Assembly: GCA_964219345.1 (NCBI GenBank)
Contig: CAXPPN010000021.1
Location: 1-64,000 of the forward strand
Length of the DNA: 64,000 bases
DNA from: UBA3537 sp964219345
GTDB taxonomy: Bacteria; Bacteroidota; Bacteroidia; Flavobacteriales; Flavobacteriaceae
Direction: 5' to 3'
The notes under the pieces are model-generated. The model had not been told where the DNA came from. It saw nothing but the letters and a program-made list of their open reading frames with translations, and did not search any database. Below, one piece after another: positions 18,850 through 26,656 of the stretch (positions within the stretch are counted from its first letter, which is position 1; every line of letters begins with the position of its first letter). The position numbers and the translations under genes are program-made.

Positions 18850-21264
18850 ATGTCCACCAAAAGTAAGATTGCTGAAAACATCACTTTTGAAGAATTTAAA
18901 TCAGAAGTTCTTCGCGACTATGAAATTGCTGTAACAAGCCGAGAATGCAGTCTTTTGGGGCGTAGAGAGGTGCTAACTGGTAAAGCTAAATTTGGCATTT
19001 TTGGAGGTGGAAAAGAATTGCCTCAATTGGCATGGGCAAAAGCCTTTCAAAAAGGAGATTTTAGGTCTGGATATTACCGCGATCAAACTTTTATGATGGC
19101 TATTGGCGAACTCACTATTGAGCAATTTTTTGCTGGGTTATATGCACATACAGACATCAATTTTGATCCCATGAGTGCAGGTCGACAAATGGGTGGTCAT
19201 TTTGTTACCCACTCCTTAGATGAAAATTTCAATTGGAAGAATTTAACTGAACAAAAAAATTCAAGTTCAGACATCTCTCCTACTGCCGGGCAAATGCCTC
19301 GACTTCTTGGACTAGCACAAGCTTCAAAAGTGTATAAAAATCTTAAGGGGTTTGATGAATCTCATAAATTTTCTAATAATGGAAAAGAAGTTGCTTGGGG
19401 TACTATAGGAAATGCCAGCACAAGCGAAGGGTTGTTTTTTGAAACTATAAATGCTGCAGGTGTATTACAAGTTCCAATGGTGATAAGTGTTTGGGACGAT
19501 GATTATGGGATTTCTGTTCATGCTAAGCACCAAACTACAAAAGAGAATATTTCAAAGATATTAAGTGGTTTTCAAAGGGACGACAAAGATAAGGGCTATG
19601 AAATTCTAAATGTAAAAGGTTGGGATTATGTTGAACTCATCAATACCTACGAAAAAGCAGGACGTATTGCAAGAGAAGAACACGTTCCTGTTCTTATTCA
19701 TGTCGATGAATTGACACAACCACAGGGGCACTCTACTTCTGGATCGCATGAGCGTTATAAAAATCCAAAACGTTTAAAATGGGAACGTTCAAATGATTGT
19801 AATCTCAAATTTAAAAACTGGATTGTTACAAACAACATTGCTACTGATGACGAATTATTTGAACTTGAAAAACAGATTAAAGCAAAAGTAAAACAAGGCA
19901 GGATAAAAGCTTGGAATGATTTTTTAGATCCAATTAAAGCCGAACAATCAACCGTCATTGGTTTGATTCGAAATGCTGCAGCAAAATCTCCTCAAAAAGT
20001 GTTTATTGAGAAAGAAATTTCGCAACTTGAAGCATTAAAAGATCCTATGCGAAAAGATGTTTTAGGAACTTCAAGAAGCATTTTAAAATACTTTATAAAT
20101 GACGATTCACTCGAGAAAAACGTATTAGTATCTTGGATAAACAACTATGCCAAAAATACTCAAGAAAAATACAGTAGTTTACTCTATAGTGAATCTAACA
20201 AAAGACCCGAAAGCATTGAGGCTATTGCACCTACATACGACCCTACTCCAGAGTTTGTAGACGGACGTATTATTTTACGAGATAACTTTGATAGCATATT
20301 TTCTAATTATCCTGAGTCACTAATTTTCGGTCAGGATTCAGGTGCTATTGGTGATGTAAATCAAGGATTAGAAGGGCTTCAAGAAAAATATGGAGAAATG
20401 CGAGTGGCCGATGCAGGTATTCGTGAAGCTACAATAATAGGACAAGCTATTGGAATGGCTTTGAGAGGACTTCGCCCCATTGCAGAAATTCAATATTTAG
20501 ATTATATTTTATATGCACTTCATACCATAAGTGATGACCTTGCTACTTTGCATTACAGAACTCTAGGAAAGCAAAAAGCTCCAATGATTATTCGAACAAG
20601 AGGTCACCGACTGGAGGGAATATGGCACTCTGGTTCACAAATGGGAGGTCTTCTTGGATTGCTTAGAGGTATTCATATTCTTGTACCAAGAAATATGACA
20701 AAAGCTGCAGGATTTTACAATACATTACTTGAAGGTGATCAACCAGCACTTGTTATTGAATGTCTTAATGGCTATCGTTTGAAAGAAAAAAAACCAAACA
20801 ATCTAGGTGCTTTTAAAACTAAAATTGGAGAAGTTGAATGCATTAAAGACGGTAATGATATTACTATAGTTTCATATGGGTCTACACTTCGTATTGTAGA
20901 GGTTGCCGCACGAGAACTTGCAGAAGTTGGTATTGATGCTGAAGTTATTGATGTACAATCTCTAATTCCTTTTGATTTAAATCATGACATATCAAAAAGT
21001 ATTGCAAAAACAAACCGATTACTTATTGTAGATGAAGATGTTCCTGGTGGAGCTTCCGCCTATATTTTGACTGAAATTTTAAAGCAAAATAATGCTTATG
21101 AATTTTTAGATAGTAAACCTGAAACTCTAACTGCTAAAGCGCATCGCCCCGCTTATGGTTCTGATGGAGATTATTTTAGTAAGCCTTCAAAAGAAGATAT
21201 TTTTGAAGCTGCCTATAGTATTCTTCACGAATCTGATCCAATTAAATTTCCAAAACTTCGCTAG
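18850..21264 (+). CDS. Fused E1 alpha/beta component of a 2-oxoacid (probably branched-chain) dehydrogenase
   Basis: The 804-residue protein joins an E1 alpha-like half (about 1-460) to an E1 beta-like half (about 470-804, with GQDSGAIGDVNQG, then VADAGIREATIIGQAIGMAL and EIQYLDYI). These thiamine diphosphate enzymes decarboxylate 2-oxoacids and pass the acyl group to lipoyl-E2. The beta half and Bacteroidota practice suggest 2-oxoisovalerate as substrate. The usual thiamine motif GDG...NN appears as GNA (in TIGNASTSEG, near residue 188) and DDDYGIS. It has its own strong promoter; E2 and E3 genes are not adjacent. Confidence 0.88.
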   Translation: MSTKSKIAENITFEEFKSEVLRDYEIAVTSRECSLLGRREVLTGKAKFGIFGGGKELPQLAWAKAFQKGDFRSGYYRDQTFMMAIGELTIEQFFAGLYAHTDINFDPMSAGRQMGGHFVTHSLDENFNWKNLTEQKNSSSDISPTAGQMPRLLGLAQASKVYKNLKGFDESHKFSNNGKEVAWGTIGNASTSEGLFFETINAAGVLQVPMVISVWDDDYGISVHAKHQTTKENISKILSGFQRDDKDKGYEILNVKGWDYVELINTYEKAGRIAREEHVPVLIHVDELTQPQGHSTSGSHERYKNPKRLKWERSNDCNLKFKNWIVTNNIATDDELFELEKQIKAKVKQGRIKAWNDFLDPIKAEQSTVIGLIRNAAAKSPQKVFIEKEISQLEALKDPMRKDVLGTSRSILKYFINDDSLEKNVLVSWINNYAKNTQEKYSSLLYSESNKRPESIEAIAPTYDPTPEFVDGRIILRDNFDSIFSNYPESLIFGQDSGAIGDVNQGLEGLQEKYGEMRVADAGIREATIIGQAIGMALRGLRPIAEIQYLDYILYALHTISDDLATLHYRTLGKQKAPMIIRTRGHRLEGIWHSGSQMGGLLGLLRGIHILVPRNMTKAAGFYNTLLEGDQPALVIECLNGYRLKEKKPNNLGAFKTKIGEVECIKDGNDITIVSYGSTLRIVEVAARELAEVGIDAEVIDVQSLIPFDLNHDISKSIAKTNRLLIVDEDVPGGASAYILTEILKQNNAYEFLDSKPETLTAKAHRPAYGSDGDYFSKPSKEDIFEAAYSILHESDPIKFPKLR

Positions 21265-21337
21265 AGATTTGCTGCTGGTTGCACAAAACCTTCAAAAATT
21301 GTAATATTACAGAATAACAATAAAAGTCTATTCTTTA

Positions 21338-22819
21338 ATGGAACAACAAAATACCCAATCCTCCGATCCAAAACATTTACACATTGTAGAAAACAAGGAG
21401 CTCTCTATAGGAGAAGCCCTAACCCCTGTTATTGCACTTGTTTTGATGCTTTTCTACAATGTTTTTTTTGTATTTGGCGATGATGCCCTTAGTGGAAGCA
21501 ATCAATTTATTTTGCTTCTAGGTGCTGCTGTTGCTGCTATTGTTGGATTTTTTAACAAAGTTCATTACCGTCAAATGATTGATGAAGTTGCCGAAAACCT
21601 AAAAACAACAGCTGGAGCTTTACTTATATTGCTTATGGTTGGTGCACTGGCTGGTACATGGTTAGTTAGTGGCATTATTCCAACAATGATTTATTATGGC
21701 TTACAAATATTAAACCCCACATTTTTTCTTGTGGCATGTGTCCTTATTTGTGCCATTATTTCTATTGCAACAGGAAGTAGTTGGACCACTTCTGCAACGG
21801 TTGGTATTGCACTGATAGGTATTGGCGAAACACTTGGAATTTCTTTAGGAATGACCGCCGGAGCTGTGCTTTCTGGAGCTTATTTTGGAGATAAAATGTC
21901 ACCGCTTAGCGATACTACAAATCTCGCACCTGCTATGGCAGGAGGAGATTTATTTGATCACATCAAATATATGGCCATTACAACGGTGCCTACTTTTGTT
22001 ATTACCTTAATTCTTTTTTTAATCATTGGATTAAATCTAGATATCTCTGGATCACCAAATATTTCAGATCAACTTGAAGCCATCGGCAATGCCTTTAATA
22101 TCTCTCCACTCCTATTTATAGTCCCAGTTATAGTTATCGCTTTAATCATAAAAAAAACACCGCCGTTGGTGGCCTTACTTCTAGGAACACTTCTAGCAGC
22201 AATTGCAGCAATTATTGCACAACCTCATATTCTCACACAAATCGCAGAAGTAGAAACACTTGATTTTAAATCGGCATACAAAGGAGTCATGCAAGCCATG
22301 ACTGTTGATACTGCTGTAGAGACGTCCAGCTCAGAGCTTAATGATTTATTTTCTTCTGGTGGTATGAGCGGAATGTTGGGAACAATTTGGTTGATTATTT
22401 GTGCTATGGTATTTGGTGGTGTTATGGATGCCATAGGGGCATTATCTAGAATAAGTAAAGCGCTATTGAGTTTAGCGACTACCACTTTTGAACTATTTGC
22501 ATGTACAGTAGCAAGTTGTTTGGCGCTAAATGTAACAGCTTCCGATCAATATTTGGCACTTGTTGTTCCTGGAAAAATGTTTAAAAAAGCATATCAAGAT
22601 AAAGGCCTAGCACCAGAAAATTTAAGTAGAACATTGGAAGATTCTGGTACAGTAACCTCTGTACTCATCCCTTGGAATACCTGTGGAGCCTATCAAAGTG
22701 GTGTGTTGGGTGTCTCTGTTGCAGATTACTTTTTGTATGCATTTTTCAATTGGATAAGTCCATTTATGACTTTATTGGTGGCAGGATTAGCGTTAAAGTT
22801 AAGACCGCTCAAATCATAG
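21338..22819 (+). CDS. nhaC: Na+/H+ antiporter of the NhaC family
   Basis: This is a polytopic membrane protein of 493 residues with about twelve hydrophobic segments. Family signatures include TGSSWTTSATVGIALIGIG, then GAYFGDKMSPLSDTTNLAPAM and the late segment LEDSGTVTSVLIPWNTCGAYQ. NhaC proteins exchange cytoplasmic sodium for protons; some relatives exchange malate with lactate, so the substrate is inferred. The gene lies 73 bases after the E1 gene without a clear terminator, so partial co-transcription is possible. Confidence 0.9.
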   Translation: MEQQNTQSSDPKHLHIVENKELSIGEALTPVIALVLMLFYNVFFVFGDDALSGSNQFILLLGAAVAAIVGFFNKVHYRQMIDEVAENLKTTAGALLILLMVGALAGTWLVSGIIPTMIYYGLQILNPTFFLVACVLICAIISIATGSSWTTSATVGIALIGIGETLGISLGMTAGAVLSGAYFGDKMSPLSDTTNLAPAMAGGDLFDHIKYMAITTVPTFVITLILFLIIGLNLDISGSPNISDQLEAIGNAFNISPLLFIVPVIVIALIIKKTPPLVALLLGTLLAAIAAIIAQPHILTQIAEVETLDFKSAYKGVMQAMTVDTAVETSSSELNDLFSSGGMSGMLGTIWLIICAMVFGGVMDAIGALSRISKALLSLATTTFELFACTVASCLALNVTASDQYLALVVPGKMFKKAYQDKGLAPENLSRTLEDSGTVTSVLIPWNTCGAYQSGVLGVSVADYFLYAFFNWISPFMTLLVAGLALKLRPLKS

Positions 22820-22872
22820 TTAATAGGCTTATAATTCACATAACTTTAACTAATTATATAAATAACATAGCT

Positions 22873-22880
22873 TAAATTTG
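22873..22880 (+). promoter_or_regulatory. Putative -7 element of the peroxiredoxin operon
   Basis: TAAATTTG matches TAnnTTTG. Transcription would start near 22887, downstream of the in-frame TTG at 22878, which supports ATG at 22947 as the peroxiredoxin start. Confidence 0.45.
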
Positions 22881-22946
22881 CAATTTAATTTTAAAAGCCC
22901 AATACATAATTGTATTTGGTTAGAATTTAACTCAAAATTTATATCT

Positions 22947-23585
22947 ATGTCTTTAGTTGGAAAAAAATTCCCTAATCAAAATGTTGATGCCATGAATGAA
23001 ATGGGTGATACATTCAAAATTAATGTTTTAGAAGAAGCTGTAAAAAACAAGAAAAAGGTGATCTTGTTTTGGTACCCCAAAGACTTTACTTACGTCTGCC
23101 CTACTGAATTACATGCATTTGAAGCAGCAAAAGCAGAATTTGAAAAAAGAAACTGTATCGTTATTGGTGCATCATGTGACACCCCTGAGGTGCATTTTGC
23201 TTGGTTATCTACACCCAAAGAAAATGGAGGAATTGAAGGGGTAACCTATCCTATTCTTTCTGATTCCAATAGAAACTTATCCAGTGCACTTGGAATACTA
23301 GACATTTCCAAGGAAACTTACGACGAAGAAACCGGCCATGTGATGGTTGAAGGCGACAACGTAACCTACAGAGCTACCTATATTATTGATGAAGAAGGAA
23401 AAATCGTTCACGAAAGTGTTAATGACATGCCGCTAGGACGTAATGTTTCCGAATTTATAAGATTGGTAGATGCATACACTCATGTACAAGAAAAAGGAGA
23501 AGTATGTCCAGCCAATTGGGAGGAAGGAAAAACAGCCATGAAAGCCAGTGTAAAAAGTACTGCAGAATATTTAACTCTAAATTAA
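22947..23585 (+). CDS. Typical 2-Cys peroxiredoxin (AhpC/Prx1 type)
   Basis: From the ATG at 22947 the 212-residue product starts MSLVGKKFPN. The peroxidatic cysteine is in FTYVCPTELHAF near residue 50 and the resolving cysteine in GEVCPANW near residue 186, as in typical 2-Cys peroxiredoxins that reduce hydrogen peroxide and organic peroxides. The frame is open back to 22878, but the extra 23 residues resemble nothing in the family. The thioredoxin gene begins 6 bases after its stop and may encode its reductant. The katG gene lies nearby, so this is a peroxide-defence region. Confidence 0.94.
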   Translation: MSLVGKKFPNQNVDAMNEMGDTFKINVLEEAVKNKKKVILFWYPKDFTYVCPTELHAFEAAKAEFEKRNCIVIGASCDTPEVHFAWLSTPKENGGIEGVTYPILSDSNRNLSSALGILDISKETYDEETGHVMVEGDNVTYRATYIIDEEGKIVHESVNDMPLGRNVSEFIRLVDAYTHVQEKGEVCPANWEEGKTAMKASVKSTAEYLTLN

Positions 23586-23591
23586 TTCATC

Positions 23592-23903
23592 ATGACAGAA
23601 CTTTTACAAGATAACCTCAATGATTTACTGCATGAAAACGAAACTGTTGTTGTTCAATACTCAGCTTCGTGGTGTGGTAATTGTAGAATCATGAAACCAA
23701 AATTTAAAAAGCTGGCGGCAGAAAACCCAGAAATGGCTTTTGTTTTAGTAGATGCAGAGAAATTTCCTAACAGTCGTAATTTAGCAACTGTAGATAATTT
23801 ACCAACGTTTGCAACTTTTAAATCAGGTCAATTTGAAAATCAAGTACAAACCAACAAATTTGACGTATTAAAATCACTTGTAGATGAAGTTGCCGATTAT
23901 TAA
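23592..23903 (+). CDS. Thioredoxin family protein
   Basis: The 103-residue single domain has the active site WCGNC near residues 27-31, in place of the classical WCGPC, and the cis-proline segment NLPTFATF near residue 75. There is no signal peptide, so it acts in the cytoplasm. It is positioned directly after the peroxiredoxin gene and probably recycles it. The last 20 bases overlap the start of the next gene. Confidence 0.92.
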   Translation: MTELLQDNLNDLLHENETVVVQYSASWCGNCRIMKPKFKKLAAENPEMAFVLVDAEKFPNSRNLATVDNLPTFATFKSGQFENQVQTNKFDVLKSLVDEVADY

Positions 23904-24141
23904 ACAGCTTAACCTATTCATCCAGCAAAATGACGTTGACTATCTCAACGAAACCATTGAAACTCTGGAAGCACTAAGCGAAGTTCCAAGTCTACAAGAC
24001 GAGGAACTAAACGTAATTGGTGAGTTAATTTCAAATATGTACGGTGCTATTGAAGTACATAAAATGATCAAATCTGGAACCCCAGAAAAAGAAGCACTTA
24101 ATGCATTTATGAAGCGTGTCTTGGGCTCTATTGATACCTAG
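23884..24141 (+). CDS. Small conserved flavobacterial protein (DUF6952-like)
   Basis: The 85-residue acidic helical protein has no cysteines and no signal peptide. It reads KLPIIKQLNLFIQQND at the start and EVHKMIKSGTPEKEALNAFM near the end. I recall this as the DUF6952 family that accompanies thioredoxin genes in Flavobacteriaceae, but that name needs a profile check. It overlaps the thioredoxin gene by 20 bases, which implies translational coupling and a shared role in peroxide metabolism. The function is unknown. Confidence 0.75.
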   Translation: MKLPIIKQLNLFIQQNDVDYLNETIETLEALSEVPSLQDEELNVIGELISNMYGAIEVHKMIKSGTPEKEALNAFMKRVLGSIDT

Positions 24142-24161
24142 ATAATTTAAATCCCATCAAA

Positions 24162-24190
24162 ACCACACTTAAACGTGTGGTTTTTTTTTG
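24162..24190 (+). terminator. Intrinsic terminator of the peroxiredoxin operon
   Basis: The stem ACCACAC (24162-24168) and GTGTGGT (24175-24181) closes a 6-base loop and is followed by a nine-T run starting at 24181. Confidence 0.85.
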
Positions 24191-24366
24191 GCCTTAGCTG
24201 ATGTTATAAAATTTACAAACCTATAATCACAAATAACATCATACTACCTGAAATGATCACATAATTGTCAAAACCTATATTATCATAAGTTTAATTAATA
24301 CAAATCAAAAAATTCAGAAAATAATTTTAATAAATTTACTAATGTTTAATCCAAAACTATTTTATT

Positions 24367-26490
24367 ATGAACGAAAGTAAATGTCCATTTCACGGATCCA
24401 CAACCAAGCCCAATCTTGGCACCCAAAATAAAGATTGGTGGCCCAATCAATTGAATCTTGATATACTGCGACAGCACGATACTAAAAGTACACCCGTTGT
24501 AGACCTTGATTACAAAAAAATTGTAAAACAACTAGACTTAAAAGCCGTTAAAGCAGACTTAAAAGCTGTCATGTCCAACAGTCAAGATTGGTGGCCGGCA
24601 GATTACGGACACTATGGCCCATTTTTCATACGTATGACTTGGCATGCTGCTGGAACTTACCGTACTGGTGATGGTCGTGGTGGTGCTGGCACTGGAGCGC
24701 AACGCTTTGCGCCCTTGAATTCTTGGCCAGACAATGGAAATTTAGATAAAGCCAGAAGACTCCTTTGGCCGATTAAAGAAAAATATGGAAACCATTTAAG
24801 CTGGGCCGATTTACTTGTACTTGCAGGCAATGTGGCTATCGAAGATATGGGAGGTCCTAACCATGGTACTGCTCTTGGAAGAGAAGATATTTGGCATCCC
24901 GAAAAAGACATATACTGGGGCGCTGAAGACGAGTGGTTAGGCGACAATCGTTATGGAAAAACCCGTCAAGATTTGGAAAATCCACTTGCGGCAGTTCAGA
25001 TGGGACTTATTTATGTAAATCCCGAAGGTCCAAACGGAAATCCTGACCCAGCATTATCTGCTCAAGATGTTCGTGAAACCTTTAAACGTATGGCGATGAA
25101 CGATGAAGAAACTGTTGCCCTTACTGCAGGAGGTCATACTTTTGGTAAAGCACACGGTGCTGGAGATGCAGCACAAGTGGGTGCTGAACCAGAAGGCGAA
25201 TCCATTGAAGCGCAAGGGTTTGGTTGGTTAAGCACACATAAATCTGGAAAGGGTGTAGATACCATCACAAGTGGTATTGAAGGACCTTGGACCACCAATC
25301 CTACTCAATGGGATATGGACTATTTAACCTTGTTATTCAAATACGAATGGGAATGCAAGAAAAGTCCCGCCGGAGCATGGCAATGGCATCCTATAAATTG
25401 TGCTGAAGAGGATATGGTTCCTCAAGTCAACGGAAGTGATGAAAAAGTACTTCCAATGATGACAACGGCAGATATGTCTATGAAAGTTGATCCAGAATAT
25501 CGTAAAATTTGCGAACGTTTCTTAGCAAATCCTGATGCTTTTGGGGAGGCCTTTGCGCGAGCATGGTTTAAACTTCTTCACAGAGATATGGGACCCAAAA
25601 GCAATTATGTTGCAGGCGATTTTAAAGATGTAGAGTACATTTGGCAAGATCCTGTTGCGCCTGGAAAAGTACTTTCTGAAAGTGAAGAAGAAGCGGTACG
25701 TAATGCGCTTGCCAATAGTGGACTAACACAACAGCAAATGATAGAAACTGCATGGGTTTCTGCTTCTACTTTTAGAGGATCGGATAACCGTGGGGGTGCC
25801 AATGGTGCAAGAATACGTTTGGCTCCTCAGAAAGACTGGGAAGTTAACAACCCCTCGCAACTTGCAAGTGTTTTAGCGGTTTATGAACAAATCGCTTCAG
25901 ATTCTGGTGCTAGCGTGGCCGATGTGATTGTTCTTGGTGGCGCTGTGGGAATTGAAATGGCTAGTGGAACTTCAGTAGCTGTTGCAACAGGTCGTGGAGA
26001 TGCGACACAAGAGAATACGGATGTCGCGTCTTTTGAACTCCTAAAACCTAGAGCATGTGGGTTTAGAAACTATTCTGAAAAAGAATTTGCAGTTTCGCCC
26101 GAAGAAATCATGCTTGACAAGGCACAACTCCTTGGCTTAACTCCAGTTGAACTGACAGTTTTAGTGGGTGGATTGCGTGCTATGGGAATTTCAAGTTCTG
26201 GAGATGGCGTTTGGACCAACGGAACACTCGATAATTCTTGGTTTAAAACCCTTTTATCAATGGATGTAAAGTGGGTATCTTCTGGTTTTAACTCTTATAC
26301 AGCAGTGGACAGAACAACTGGAGCCAAAGTGCGTACAGCTTCTCGAACAGATTTGGTTTTTGGTTCAAACTCTGAGCTTAGAGCAATTGCAGAAGTTTAT
26401 GCTCAAGATGATAACAACGGCAAATTTGTTCAAGATTTTATTGCAGCTTGGAATAAAGTCATGAACGCTGATCGTTTTGATTTAAAATAA
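24367..26490 (+). CDS. katG: Catalase-peroxidase KatG
   Basis: The 707-residue bifunctional haem enzyme degrades hydrogen peroxide. The distal site RMTWHAAGTYR near residues 89-99 holds the arginine, tryptophan and histidine. GLIYVNPEGPNG holds the tyrosine of the Met-Tyr-Trp crosslink, and the proximal histidine lies in LTAGGHTFGKAHG. The C-terminal degenerate peroxidase domain is complete. It starts with ATG at 24367, 225 bases after the peroxiredoxin operon, behind a terminator, so it has its own promoter. I could not identify an exact TAnnTTTG element or a convincing regulator site in that spacer. Confidence 0.98.
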   Translation: MNESKCPFHGSTTKPNLGTQNKDWWPNQLNLDILRQHDTKSTPVVDLDYKKIVKQLDLKAVKADLKAVMSNSQDWWPADYGHYGPFFIRMTWHAAGTYRTGDGRGGAGTGAQRFAPLNSWPDNGNLDKARRLLWPIKEKYGNHLSWADLLVLAGNVAIEDMGGPNHGTALGREDIWHPEKDIYWGAEDEWLGDNRYGKTRQDLENPLAAVQMGLIYVNPEGPNGNPDPALSAQDVRETFKRMAMNDEETVALTAGGHTFGKAHGAGDAAQVGAEPEGESIEAQGFGWLSTHKSGKGVDTITSGIEGPWTTNPTQWDMDYLTLLFKYEWECKKSPAGAWQWHPINCAEEDMVPQVNGSDEKVLPMMTTADMSMKVDPEYRKICERFLANPDAFGEAFARAWFKLLHRDMGPKSNYVAGDFKDVEYIWQDPVAPGKVLSESEEEAVRNALANSGLTQQQMIETAWVSASTFRGSDNRGGANGARIRLAPQKDWEVNNPSQLASVLAVYEQIASDSGASVADVIVLGGAVGIEMASGTSVAVATGRGDATQENTDVASFELLKPRACGFRNYSEKEFAVSPEEIMLDKAQLLGLTPVELTVLVGGLRAMGISSSGDGVWTNGTLDNSWFKTLLSMDVKWVSSGFNSYTAVDRTTGAKVRTASRTDLVFGSNSELRAIAEVYAQDDNNGKFVQDFIAAWNKVMNADRFDLK

Positions 26491-26543
26491 TTAAACAGCG
26501 AAAGATGAGGTCTATTGACAACTAACACTACGCTTTGGTATAT

Positions 26544-26580
26544 AAAACCCATCCTGTACTTGTTTCAGGGTGGGTTTTTT
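26544..26580 (+). terminator. Intrinsic terminator after katG
   Basis: AAAACCCATCCTG (26544-26556) pairs with CAGGGTGGGTTTT (26566-26578) with one G.T wobble around a 9-base loop, and ends in a T run. Confidence 0.9.
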
Positions 26581-26628
26581 ATTTAAAACAAATTTCTATG
26601 CGCTATTCAAATAAAGTTTATTAATTTG

Positions 26629-26636
26629 TATTTTTG
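26629..26636 (+). promoter_or_regulatory. Putative -7 element of ftsK
   Basis: TATTTTTG matches TAnnTTTG and ends 20 bases before the ATG at 26657. No clear TTG lies upstream at the right distance. Confidence 0.4.
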
Positions 26637-26656
26637 TTTCCAACCACTAAAAACGT

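Noticed and set aside
22878..22946. Upstream extension of the peroxiredoxin frame
   Set aside because: The extra 23 residues do not fit the family, and the likely transcription start is downstream of this TTG.
24191..24366. Possible OxyR or PerR operator upstream of katG
   Set aside because: The spacer is AT-rich with only weak inverted repeats; no motif stands out well enough to call.
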